Of a DNA stretch of 64,000 bases, positions 8,493 through 15,954 are shown one piece after another. Under the pieces are notes generated by a model. The model ran no database searches. It had not been told where the DNA came from and saw only the letters and a list, made by a program, of their open reading frames with translations. Source of the DNA: Flavobacterium ustbae (GTDB lineage Bacteria; Bacteroidota; Bacteroidia; Flavobacteriales; Flavobacteriaceae); the NCBI RefSeq assembly GCF_003946915.1, contig NZ_RPOC01000008.1, positions 124,001 to 188,000 of the forward strand, in the 5' to 3' direction. Made by a program: the position numbers and the translations under genes. Position 1 is the first letter of the stretch. Every line of letters begins with the position of its first letter.

Positions 8493-9916
8493 TGAAAAAT
8501 TATACAAAAAAACTTCAAATCCTTGTTTTACTGCCCTTAATTGCCATGCAGATAAAATGCGGATCTTCAGCAAATACCGTAGCCAATTCAGGAAAGATAG
8601 AATCTTGGATTACTACAACAGATGAAACTTCAAAACTTAAAAAACAGCCAGATTTGGTTTTTGGTTCAGAGACAAATTCAAACCCAACTATCGAAGTAAA
8701 TGCTGCAGAGAAATTTCAAACCATAGAAGGTTTCGGATTTTCGTTAACAGGCGGAAGCGCTCAAGCCATTAAAAAATTGGATAAACCAAAAAGAGAAGCT
8801 TTACTTCAGGAATTATTTTCTAGAAAAGACGACGCAATTGGTTTAAGTTATTTAAGATTAAGTATTGGAGCATCAGATTTGAATGAAAAAGTTTTTTCGT
8901 ATGATGATATGCCAGCAGGGCAAACTGATTTAGAACTGAAACATTTCAATTTAGGGTCAGATTTAGACGATGTGATTCCGGTATTAAAAGAAATTTTAGC
9001 TATAAATCCTAAAATAAAAATAATGGGTTCTCCGTGGTCGCCTCCAGTTTGGATGAAAGATAACGGAAGCTCAAAAGGCGGAAGCTTACAGCCAAAATAT
9101 TACGGTGTATATGCTCAGTATTTTGTGAAATACATTCAAGCAATGAAATCTCACGGAATTGTTATCGATGCCATTACGCCTCAAAACGAGCCATTGCATC
9201 CAGGAAATAATCCGAGTTTGCTAATGTTGGCAGAACAGCAAGCAGATTTTATCGGTAATCATTTGGGTCCTGCTTTCGCGAAAGCAAAAATCAAAACCAA
9301 AATTATAGTGTACGACCACAATTGCAATAAACCCGAATATCCTCTGACGATTTTAAAAGATCCAAAAGCAAATCCGTTTGTTACAGGATCAGCGTTTCAC
9401 TTATACGAAGGAGATATTAGTGCTTTGACAACGGTGCACGATGCATTTCCGAATAAAGATTTGTATTTTACCGAACAATATACAGGATCTGGAAGCAATT
9501 TTGAAACCGACTTAAAATGGAATGTCAAAAATGTAGTAATTGGTTCGATGAGAAATTGGAGCAAAAATGCACTTTCATGGGGTTTGGCAAATGACGAATT
9601 CTACAAACCTTTTACGCCAGGCGGATGTTCAACCTGTAAAGGTGCTTTGATGATCGATCAGAATCAAAATATCAAGAGAGAAGTAGGATATTATATTATC
9701 GGACATGCTTCTAAATTTGTTCTGGAAGGTTCAGTACGAATTGGAAGTAATATTGTAGGAAATCTACACAATGTTTCTTTCAAAACTCCGTTAGGACAAA
9801 CAGTTTTAATTGTAGAAAATGACGGAGCTTCAGCAGAAACTTTTAATATTAAATACAACCAAAAACAAACTTCAACCACACTAAACGCTGGGGCAGTAGC
9901 CACTTACGTTTGGTAA
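8492..9916 (+). CDS. GH30 family lipoprotein glycosidase, copy D
   Basis: A 474-residue lipoprotein (lipobox 'AMQIKC', Cys about 23), close paralogue of copy C. Motifs: 'GFGFSLTGGSAQAI', 'GSPWSPPVWMKDN', the acid/base Glu in 'TPQNEPLHPGNNPS' (about 233), the nucleophile in 'YFTEQY' (about 328) and the shared 'GGCSTCKGA' Cys pair. It lacks the long proline linker of copy C, so it should sit closer to the membrane. Its start codon overlaps the stop of the EEP-fold gene, and the GH3 gene follows 12 bases later, so these three form one tight transcription unit. Confidence 0.9.
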   Translation: MKNYTKKLQILVLLPLIAMQIKCGSSANTVANSGKIESWITTTDETSKLKKQPDLVFGSETNSNPTIEVNAAEKFQTIEGFGFSLTGGSAQAIKKLDKPKREALLQELFSRKDDAIGLSYLRLSIGASDLNEKVFSYDDMPAGQTDLELKHFNLGSDLDDVIPVLKEILAINPKIKIMGSPWSPPVWMKDNGSSKGGSLQPKYYGVYAQYFVKYIQAMKSHGIVIDAITPQNEPLHPGNNPSLLMLAEQQADFIGNHLGPAFAKAKIKTKIIVYDHNCNKPEYPLTILKDPKANPFVTGSAFHLYEGDISALTTVHDAFPNKDLYFTEQYTGSGSNFETDLKWNVKNVVIGSMRNWSKNALSWGLANDEFYKPFTPGGCSTCKGALMIDQNQNIKREVGYYIIGHASKFVLEGSVRIGSNIVGNLHNVSFKTPLGQTVLIVENDGASAETFNIKYNQKQTSTTLNAGAVATYVW

Positions 9917-9928
9917 ACAACTTAAAGA

Positions 9929-12157
9929 ATGAAAAAAGTAACCACAATTACGCTGTTTATGCTCTCGCTTTTTGCGTCGGCACAACAGCAGTCGATAGAT
10001 CAAAAAGTGAATGATCTATTGAAAAAAATGACGATCGAAGAGAAAATTGGTCAGTTAAATCAGTATACTGGCGACAATCAGGCAACTGGTCCAATTACAA
10101 TCAACCCGAACAAACAAGCCGAAATAAAACAAGGTTTAATTGGTTCGATGCTGAATGTTATCGGAACAAAGTATACAAGAGGATATCAAGAATTGGCGAT
10201 GCAGTCAAGACTTAAAATTCCGTTGTTGTTTGGTCAGGATGTAATTCACGGATACAAAACTACGTTTCCTCTTCCTTTAGCGGAAGCAGCAAGTTGGGAC
10301 TTAGAAGCTATCGAATTGGGAGCAAGAGTCGCTGCGGTAGAAGCTGCAGCTAGTGGAATTCACTGGACATTTGCGCCAATGGTTGATATTGGGCGTGATC
10401 CGCGTTGGGGACGTGTAATGGAAGGTGCAGGAGAAGATACTTATTTAGGTTCTAAAATTGCTTATGCAAGAGTAAAAGGTTTTCAAGGAAATAAATTAGG
10501 AGATTTAAACTCTGTAATGGCTTGCGTAAAACACTTCGCTGCGTATGGAGCGGCAGTTGGTGGAAGAGATTACAACTCGGTCGATATGAGCGAAAGAATG
10601 CTTTTAGAAACGTATTTACCTCCATTTAAAGCAGCTTTGGACGCTGGTGCAGCAACATTCATGAATTCATTTAATGATATTAACGGAATTCCAGCAACTG
10701 GAAATGCACATTTACAAAGAGATATCTTAAAAGGAAAATGGAATTTTCAAGGATTCGTAGTTTCAGATTGGGGTTCAATCGGCGAAATGGTAGCGCATGG
10801 TTATTCTAAAGACCTTAAAGAAGCCGCTTATTCTGCCATTATAGCAGGAAGCGACATGGATATGGAAAGTAATGCTTACAGAGGAAACTTAGCGCAATTG
10901 GTAAAAGAAGGAAGAGTTTCTATTGATTTAGTTGATGATGCCGTTAGACGTATTCTTCGCAAGAAATTCGAAATGGGATTATTTGATGATCCATATAGAT
11001 ATTCTGATGCAAAACGCGAAGAGAAAGCGTTAAACAATCCAGAACATAGAAAAGCTGCACGTGAAATGGCAGAGAAAAGTATTGTTTTATTAAAGAATGA
11101 AAACCAGACTTTACCAATTTCTAAAAATGCCAAAACAATTGCTTTTATCGGACCGATGGTAAAAGAGTACAAAGAAAATATGGGATTCTGGGCAGTTGAA
11201 CTTCCAGAAGTCGATTACAACAAATGGATTGTTTCGCAATGGGACGGTTTGCAAAATAAAGTAGGCAAAAACACAAAATTACTGTATGCAAAAGGATGCG
11301 AAATTGAAGGAACAAACAAAGATGGTTTTGCAGAAGCTGTTGAAACGGCAAAACAAGCAGATGTTGTCATTTTGAGTATTGGTGAAAGACGCGATATGAG
11401 CGGTGAGGCAAAAAGCCGAAGCGATCTGCATTTGCCAGGTGTTCAGGAAGATTTAGTAAAAGCAGTTATGGCAACAGGAAAACCAGTTGTAGTTTTAATA
11501 AATGCAGGAAGACCTTTGGTTTTTAACTGGACTGCAGATAATGTTCCTGCAATTTTATACACATGGTGGTTAGGTACTGAAGCTGGAAACGCAATTGCAA
11601 ATGTATTATTTGGAGATTATAATCCGTCTGGAAAACTGCCTATGACTTTTCCTAGAGAAGTGGGGCAAGTGCCAATTTATTACAATCACTTTAGCACAGG
11701 AAGACCTGCTAAAGATGAAAATGCTACAAACTACGTATCAGCTTATATCGATTTGAAAAACTCTCCAAAATTTCCTTTTGGATATGGTCTAAGCTACACA
11801 ACATTTGATTATTCTGGCTTGAAATTATCTTCAACCAAAATCAAAAGCAATGAAACTATCAAAGTTTCTTTCCAATTGAAAAACAGCGGAAAAATGGATG
11901 GAGAAGAAGTTGTTCAGTTATATTTAAAAGACAAATTTGGATCTGTAGTTCGTCCAGTTTTAGAATTAAAAGATTTCCAAAAAGTGAAATTAAACGCTGG
12001 AGAATCTAAAACAATCGAATTTACAATTGACAAAGAAAAGCTTTCTTTCTACAACAATAAATTAGAATGGGGGCCAGAACCAGGAGATTTTGAAGTGATG
12101 ATCGGAGCTTCATCAGCAGATATTAAATTAAGATCTGATTTTGAGTTAGCAGATTAA
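9929..12157 (+). CDS. bglX: GH3 family beta-glucosidase
   Basis: A 742-residue periplasmic enzyme with a signal peptide ending near 'FASAQQQ'. Domain order is the GH3 N-terminal barrel ('DVIHGYKTTFPLPLAEAAS', 'CVKHFAAYGAA'), with the nucleophile Asp in 'VVSDWGS' (about residue 280), then the alpha/beta sandwich with the candidate acid/base Glu in 'MSGEAKSR' (about 493), then a fibronectin III-like C-terminal domain. Length and order match BglX-type beta-glucosidases. It would release glucose from the oligosaccharides made by the GH30 and GH16 enzymes. Last gene of the PUL on this strand, followed at once by a strong terminator. Confidence 0.93.
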   Translation: MKKVTTITLFMLSLFASAQQQSIDQKVNDLLKKMTIEEKIGQLNQYTGDNQATGPITINPNKQAEIKQGLIGSMLNVIGTKYTRGYQELAMQSRLKIPLLFGQDVIHGYKTTFPLPLAEAASWDLEAIELGARVAAVEAAASGIHWTFAPMVDIGRDPRWGRVMEGAGEDTYLGSKIAYARVKGFQGNKLGDLNSVMACVKHFAAYGAAVGGRDYNSVDMSERMLLETYLPPFKAALDAGAATFMNSFNDINGIPATGNAHLQRDILKGKWNFQGFVVSDWGSIGEMVAHGYSKDLKEAAYSAIIAGSDMDMESNAYRGNLAQLVKEGRVSIDLVDDAVRRILRKKFEMGLFDDPYRYSDAKREEKALNNPEHRKAAREMAEKSIVLLKNENQTLPISKNAKTIAFIGPMVKEYKENMGFWAVELPEVDYNKWIVSQWDGLQNKVGKNTKLLYAKGCEIEGTNKDGFAEAVETAKQADVVILSIGERRDMSGEAKSRSDLHLPGVQEDLVKAVMATGKPVVVLINAGRPLVFNWTADNVPAILYTWWLGTEAGNAIANVLFGDYNPSGKLPMTFPREVGQVPIYYNHFSTGRPAKDENATNYVSAYIDLKNSPKFPFGYGLSYTTFDYSGLKLSSTKIKSNETIKVSFQLKNSGKMDGEEVVQLYLKDKFGSVVRPVLELKDFQKVKLNAGESKTIEFTIDKEKLSFYNNKLEWGPEPGDFEVMIGASSADIKLRSDFELAD

Positions 12158-12160
12158 AAA

Positions 12161-12197
12161 AAAGCGGGGTCTTTAAGAAGATCCCGCTTTTTTTTTA
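12161..12197 (+). terminator. Rho-independent terminator ending the polysaccharide utilisation locus
   Basis: An A/T-flanked stem with a GC core (AAAGCGGGGTCTT / AAGATCCCGCTTT, one G-U pair) is followed by nine or more T residues, directly after the GH3 stop codon. Confidence 0.9.
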
Positions 12198-12255
12198 ATA
12201 AAAAAACCTCACCGAAGTGAGGCGGCATTATAAATTATATAAATGTGTAAAGGAC

Positions 12256-12513
12256 TTACTTTAAAACGGTATTTATAAAATCCATTGCGCCAATTCCCTT
12301 ATAAGATGCGTACAAAGCTTTCTCATAAGCTTCTCTCTTCGCTTTCTTATCTTTTACATCAGTTTCAACAATCATTTCGTTGAAAATTCGTTCCTGTTCT
12401 TCACTATATTTCAGAGATGCTTCCAAAAGATAGGTTTTCGAAACAAAACCAAAAGACGACCATATCGAGGTCCTGATTTTTTTATTGATGTTTTTTAAAG
12501 AATTAGCAGTCAT
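12256..12513 (-). CDS. Small hypothetical protein, 85 residues
   Basis: Not recognised. An 85-residue, charged, probably helical cytoplasmic protein (lysine- and glutamate-rich centre, 'KDKKAKREAYEKAL'), without signal peptide, membrane segment or cysteine motif. It lies alone, tail to tail with the GH3 gene and 283 bases from the divergent Nudix-type gene. The reading frame is continuous and no longer frame competes with it, which is the main support. It could be a genus-restricted small protein; chance occurrence is less likely but cannot be excluded. Confidence 0.55.
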   Translation of the reverse strand: MTANSLKNINKKIRTSIWSSFGFVSKTYLLEASLKYSEEQERIFNEMIVETDVKDKKAKREAYEKALYASYKGIGAMDFINTVLK

Positions 12514-12647
12514 AGCTTCTGTATTTAAATTTCTACACTCACTTTGAGAAAAATGGAAACAGCTTGTATTATTTTTCTTTTATTTATTTGGATTTTAAAA
12601 ACTAAAATCAATAATGTGTTATTATGACGCAATGTACTTATTTTTTT

Positions 12648-12655
12648 TATATTTG
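12648..12655 (+). promoter_or_regulatory. Possible -7 promoter element (TATATTTG) for the Nudix-type regulator
   Basis: TATATTTG matches the Bacteroidota TAnnTTTG element. It lies about 140 bases before the gene at 12797, in a very AT-rich gap (12514-12796) that holds no other recognisable feature. No clear TTG at -33 was seen, so this is tentative. Confidence 0.35.
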
Positions 12656-12796
12656 ATTTTAAATTTTCGTTAAAATTGTAGTTCTAACACTTCTCTTTCG
12701 AATGAAAAATCATCCCTTTGTTTTGCAAAAAATATTTCAGTTTTATAAAAATGAAGTAAATTGCAGGGTTATTAAAAATAGGTTTAATAAAAGCTA

Positions 12797-13552
12797 ATGT
12801 TAAAAGACATTGTAGATAATAACGAAAACTACCAGCCAGGACTTTCTATAGACTGTGTTATTTTTGGTTTTCATGATAACCAGTTAAAAGTTTTATTAAT
12901 TAAAGTAGAACGTGCAAATAAATGGTCTTTACCCGGCGGATTTATTCCTGTTGATCAGGATATTGATACAGCCGCAATCACGGTTTTAAGCAGCAGAACA
13001 GGCGTTGACGGAGTATTTTTAAGGCAATTTGCAACGTTTGGGAAAGTAAATCGAAACCATCAGCATTTTGATAAAAAAATATTAGAATATCTGCAAATCG
13101 AAGAAGAAAAAGGAAAGTGGCTCCTACGTCGTTTTGTTACCATTGGATATTATGCGTTGGTCGATTTTTCTAAAATTCTCCCAAATCCAAGTGGTAGACA
13201 TGAAATAGTAGAATGGATTGATCATAAAGAAGTTCCAGAATTAATCTTAGATCATAGAGAAATTTTGGATAAAGCTTTAGCCACTTTGCGAATAGAATTA
13301 AACTTAATGCCAATTGGTTACAATTTATTGCCAGAGAAATTTACGATTCCAGAACTGCAAAAGTTATATGAAACCATTTTGGATAAAAAACTGGATAGAC
13401 GAAACTTTCTTAGAAAAATTACCAATATCGGAATCTTGACAAAACTCGACGAAAAGAAAAGCAACGTAGCCCATAAAGCTCCAAATTTATATTCTTTTGA
13501 TAAAGAAAAATACGATGAGGTTCTTAAAAATGGACTGAATCAAGGCTGGTAA
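12797..13552 (+). CDS. Nudix-fold transcriptional regulator (NrtR/AraR type)
   Basis: A 251-residue protein with an N-terminal Nudix fold ('SIDCVIFGFHDNQLKVLLIKVERANKW') and a C-terminal winged-helix segment (about 165-240, 'FTIPELQKLYETILDKKLDRRNFLRKI'). The Nudix box region starts correctly ('SLPGGFIPVDQDIDTAA'), but where active enzymes have RE-x-x-EE it reads 'ITVLSSRTGV'. The catalytic glutamates are therefore gone and hydrolase activity is not expected. That combination is typical of NrtR-family repressors, which in Bacteroidota include the arabinose regulator AraR. The ligand here is unknown; no ara or NAD genes are adjacent, although NAD salvage genes occur 14 kb away. Confidence 0.8.
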   Translation: MLKDIVDNNENYQPGLSIDCVIFGFHDNQLKVLLIKVERANKWSLPGGFIPVDQDIDTAAITVLSSRTGVDGVFLRQFATFGKVNRNHQHFDKKILEYLQIEEEKGKWLLRRFVTIGYYALVDFSKILPNPSGRHEIVEWIDHKEVPELILDHREILDKALATLRIELNLMPIGYNLLPEKFTIPELQKLYETILDKKLDRRNFLRKITNIGILTKLDEKKSNVAHKAPNLYSFDKEKYDEVLKNGLNQGW

Positions 13553-13575
13553 AAAGCAAATTTTTAATCTTAAAA

Positions 13576-13902
13576 ATGCTGATTATGGTTTCAATAGAAG
13601 AATTTAGAAAATTAGCAATGTCATTTCCAGATGCAACCGAAGAACCTCATTTTGAGAAAACTTCTTTTCGAATCAAAAAGAAAATTTTTGCCACTTTTGA
13701 CAAAAAAAACAATCACGCCGTTATAAAATTAAACGAAATAGATCAGTCGGTTTTTTGTGCGTCAAGCGAAAAGATTTTTTATGAAGTTCCAAACAAATGG
13801 GGAAAACAAGGCTGGACAATTGTCGAACTTTTAAGAGTTAGACCCGAAATGTTTGAAGATGCTTTGATACGTTCGTATGAAAATGTTGCCACAAAAAAAT
13901 AA
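13576..13902 (+). CDS. MmcQ/YjbR family protein
   Basis: A 108-residue protein of the MmcQ/YjbR fold, shown by 'FPDATEEPHFEKTSFRIKKKIFATF', the 'HAVIKLN' strand and the 'WIVELLRVRPEMFEDALIRSYENVA' tail. The family has a double-wing DNA-binding-like fold but no settled function. The gene starts 23 bases after the regulator stop and may share its transcript. Two in-frame Met codons lie close together (MLIMVSIEE); the second would give 105 residues and looks equally plausible. Confidence 0.85.
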   Translation: MLIMVSIEEFRKLAMSFPDATEEPHFEKTSFRIKKKIFATFDKKNNHAVIKLNEIDQSVFCASSEKIFYEVPNKWGKQGWTIVELLRVRPEMFEDALIRSYENVATKK

Positions 13903-13911
13903 ATAAGTATT

Positions 13912-13966
13912 GAATTAAGAATTAAGAATTAAGAATTAAGAATTAAGAATTAAGAATTAAGAATTA
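13912..13966. repeat. Heptanucleotide tandem repeat (GAATTAA)
   Basis: About eight perfect head-to-tail copies of GAATTAA lie just after the YjbR stop codon. Such arrays change length by slippage. It sits between convergent genes, so no coding effect is expected. Confidence 0.9.
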
Positions 13967-14023
13967 TACTTTAGATTTCTTTTTAATTTTCTGAATCTCT
14001 TAACGGTGAAAATATTTTTTATT

Positions 14024-14632
14024 TTATCGAACAATAGTTCTAAAAGTCAAATTTACTCTAGGTTTTTGAGTGCTTTTTGTTGTTGGAAGTCTGTGTAGCC
14101 AATGCGTTTGCGTTTCATCTTTCATAACCAATAAACTTCCGTGTTCTAAGATTAAAGAAACCGTTTCTTTAGATTCTTTATGTTTGAAAGCAAATTTACG
14201 TTCGGCACCAAAACTTACTGAGCCGATTGCCCCGTTTTTCTTCAGATCTTTTTCGGCATCGCTGTGCCACGCCATTCCTTCTTCTCCGGAATGATATAAA
14301 TTTAAAAGGCAGGAATTAAAAGTTTCTCCTGTTTTTTCTTCAATTGCTTTTTTTAAATCCAAAAGTTCCTTTGTCCAGGGGAGCGCTTTTTTTGTGGTAT
14401 TCGAATATGTATATTCAAATTCTTGATCGCCATACCAAGCCACTTTTCTTTTGGTTAAAATTAATTTTCCAAAAATAACAGCTTCGTCATTTTTCCAATC
14501 AATTGTATTTAAAAGATTTTCACGATAAAAATCGGCTTCATTTCTAGAGAAAACTTTTCCGTAATAATTTACCGTTCCATCTTTTGGAAGCAAGTTTGTA
14601 GTTTCGTCTGTTTGGGGATTAAATAAGTCCAT
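14024..14632 (-). CDS. alkB: AlkB-like 2-oxoglutarate/Fe(II) DNA dealkylase
   Basis: A 202-residue 2OG-Fe(II) oxygenase of the AlkB family. Iron ligands: H-x-D in 'MAWHSDAEKDL' and the distal His in 'THWLHRLPTT', with the 2OG-binding Arg in 'KPRVNLTFRTI'. The 'LLNLYHSGEEGMAWHSD' signature and 'FGAERKFAFKH' are typical of AlkB/ALKBH2-type enzymes that oxidatively remove N1-methyladenine and N3-methylcytosine lesions. Its start overlaps the end of the small Ada-domain gene by 14 bases, and an Ada-like methyltransferase lies upstream, so it belongs to an alkylation-repair group. Confidence 0.93.
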   Translation of the reverse strand: MDLFNPQTDETTNLLPKDGTVNYYGKVFSRNEADFYRENLLNTIDWKNDEAVIFGKLILTKRKVAWYGDQEFEYTYSNTTKKALPWTKELLDLKKAIEEKTGETFNSCLLNLYHSGEEGMAWHSDAEKDLKKNGAIGSVSFGAERKFAFKHKESKETVSLILEHGSLLVMKDETQTHWLHRLPTTKSTQKPRVNLTFRTIVR

Positions 14633-14864
14633 TTTTCCATTTTAAATATTCGGTTTTCATACAATGTCCGCAAGGCCTAAAACCGTTTTGTTTGGCTTCA
14701 TTTTCAGATAAAAAGAAAACCCGATTTTCGCGTTTCATTCTTTTTCCCGAAGAACATTTCAGCGTTCCGTAAATTTTTAGCTTTTGATTGCCACCAAAGC
14801 AAATTTCGCCATTTTTAATTTTATTTCGTAGTTCAGAATCTGAAATTTTATTGTGATTAAACAT
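14619..14864 (-). CDS. Small Ada metal-binding-domain protein
   Basis: An 81-residue protein matching the zinc-binding N-terminal domain of Ada ('KRENRVFFLSENEAKQNGFRPCGHC'). Start chosen at the Met of 'MFNHNKIS': a longer frame to 14930 would run into the 20-bp palindromic repeat at 14888, so its extra 22 residues look spurious. By alignment to E. coli Ada, zinc-site cysteines are present at 'LKC' and 'RPCGHC', but no Cys aligns with the methyl acceptor Cys38 (that place reads 'IYGTLKC'). It may be a zinc module without phosphotriester repair. The neighbouring Ada-like protein lacks this domain, so the Ada functions appear split across genes. Confidence 0.75.
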   Translation of the reverse strand: MFNHNKISDSELRNKIKNGEICFGGNQKLKIYGTLKCSSGKRMKRENRVFFLSENEAKQNGFRPCGHCMKTEYLKWKNGLI

Positions 14865-14887
14865 AAAATATAAGTTTTGAATTGTAG

Positions 14888-14907
14888 AGACGCACTGCAG
14901 TGCGTCT
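14888..14907. repeat. 20-bp perfect palindrome (dispersed repeat)
   Basis: AGACGCACTGCAGTGCGTCT is perfectly self-complementary. Near-copies occur at 45740-45759 and, in degenerate form, several times in the array at 59831-60157, so this is a dispersed intergenic family. Here it sits just upstream of the small Ada-domain gene. Confidence 0.9.
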
Positions 14908-14918
14908 AACGTTTGCAG

Positions 14919-15035
14919 TTTTTTCGCCACGAATTCACGAATTTCTTTTATATACGTTATCTAATATTATTCGAATTAATCCGAATAAATAATCGCAAAG
15001 ATTTTAATGAAAATTCGTGAATTCGTGGCGAAAAA
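14919..15035. repeat. 117-bp palindromic element with 25-bp perfect inverted ends
   Basis: The arms at 14919-14943 and 15011-15035 are exact reverse complements (core CGCCACGAATTCACGAAT). The interior includes an ATTCGAATTAAT-type palindrome. A second copy lies at 15808-15950. Layout resembles a non-autonomous MITE or REP-like element. It occupies the gap between the small Ada-domain gene and the 2OG oxygenase gene. Confidence 0.85.
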
Positions 15036-15069
15036 ATCTATTTAATCTGTGAAATCTGTGGCAAAAAAA

Positions 15070-15783
15070 CTAACTAAGGGCATCATGAAAAATAATCCCG
15101 AGCGTAAATCTTTCACCAGAATGAACTTCGCTTACGCCATGTTTCATATTTACTCTATAATAACCTTTTGTTCCTTTTACAGGTCTGAAATTAGTCGTAA
15201 AAACTAAAACATCACCTTTTTTAGGCTTCAAAACAATCGCTTTAGATTGCGCTCTGGGCGTCTGCTGTGTCAAAACAAATTCGCCGCCAGTAAAATCTTC
15301 GTCAGGTTCATTTAGAAATAAGACAATCTGAATTGGAAAATAAACATCTCCATACAAATCCTGATGCAAAGTATTAAATCCGCTTTTTCCATATTTTAGA
15401 ATTAAAACGGTTGCTTTTAATTGATCATTTTCATGACATTGCTGTAATAATTCAGAATGAGTTTCTGGAAATAAAGTATTAATATTTAAGGCTTTCATCC
15501 ACGCATTGGCAATTGGAGCCAATTTTGGATAAATCGAAGTTCGAATTTCCTGAATTAAATCAGGAAGCGGATAATTGAAATATTTGTATTCGCCCAAACC
15601 AAATCGATAGCGTTCCATTACGACTGTTTTACGATATAAATTTGGATTGTCATAATCAAATTTTAAATCTTCACATTGCTCGTTATCAAGAATATTTGGA
15701 ATAATGGCAAAACCATTTTCGTGCATAGATTCGGTGATGTTTTCCCAGTTTTGGGATGCAATTTTGGATTGTATATTTTGCAT
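15070..15783 (-). CDS. 2OG-Fe(II) oxygenase, prolyl-hydroxylase-like
   Basis: A 237-residue protein with the double-stranded beta-helix oxygenase pattern. The H-x-D iron site is in 'FNTLHQDLYGDVYFP', followed by 'LFLNEPDEDFTGGEFVL'; the distal His is in 'NMKHGVSEVHSGERFTLGIIFHDA', with a 2OG-binding Arg nearby. It resembles the 2OG-Fe(II) oxygenases often encoded beside ada and alkB genes in Bacteroidota. The substrate is not known; position between an Ada-like gene and alkB suggests nucleic acid or alkylation repair, which is an inference from context only. It is separated from its neighbours by two palindromic repeat elements. Confidence 0.82.
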   Translation of the reverse strand: MQNIQSKIASQNWENITESMHENGFAIIPNILDNEQCEDLKFDYDNPNLYRKTVVMERYRFGLGEYKYFNYPLPDLIQEIRTSIYPKLAPIANAWMKALNINTLFPETHSELLQQCHENDQLKATVLILKYGKSGFNTLHQDLYGDVYFPIQIVLFLNEPDEDFTGGEFVLTQQTPRAQSKAIVLKPKKGDVLVFTTNFRPVKGTKGYYRVNMKHGVSEVHSGERFTLGIIFHDALS

Positions 15784-15807
15784 AAGAAGTTTTTAGGTTG
15801 AGATTTT

Positions 15808-15950
15808 TTTTTCGCCACGAATTCACGAATTTTATTTTTAAATGCGTTACCTGATATTATTCGAATTAATTCGAAAAAATAATTTCAAAGATTTTAAAAA
15901 TAATTCGTGAATTGCTTCGCCTGTTCGCTATCGCTCGAGTCGTGGCCAAA
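15808..15950. repeat. Second copy of the inverted-end palindromic element, with a 27-bp insertion
   Basis: It shares the left arm and most of the interior of the element at 14919. The right arm is split by 27 extra bases (15914-15940, beginning GCTTCGCCTGTTCGC) placed between GAATT and CGTGGC of the parental arm. It fills the gap between the 2OG oxygenase gene and the Ada-like gene. Confidence 0.8.
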
Positions 15951-15954
15951 AAAA

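Noticed and set aside
14070..14294. Plus-strand frame opposite alkB
   Set aside because: Overlaps the AlkB coding sequence on the other strand, without its own start signals or recognisable domains.
14865..14930. Longer N-terminus for the small Ada-domain protein
   Set aside because: It is encoded by the 20-bp palindromic repeat and its surroundings.
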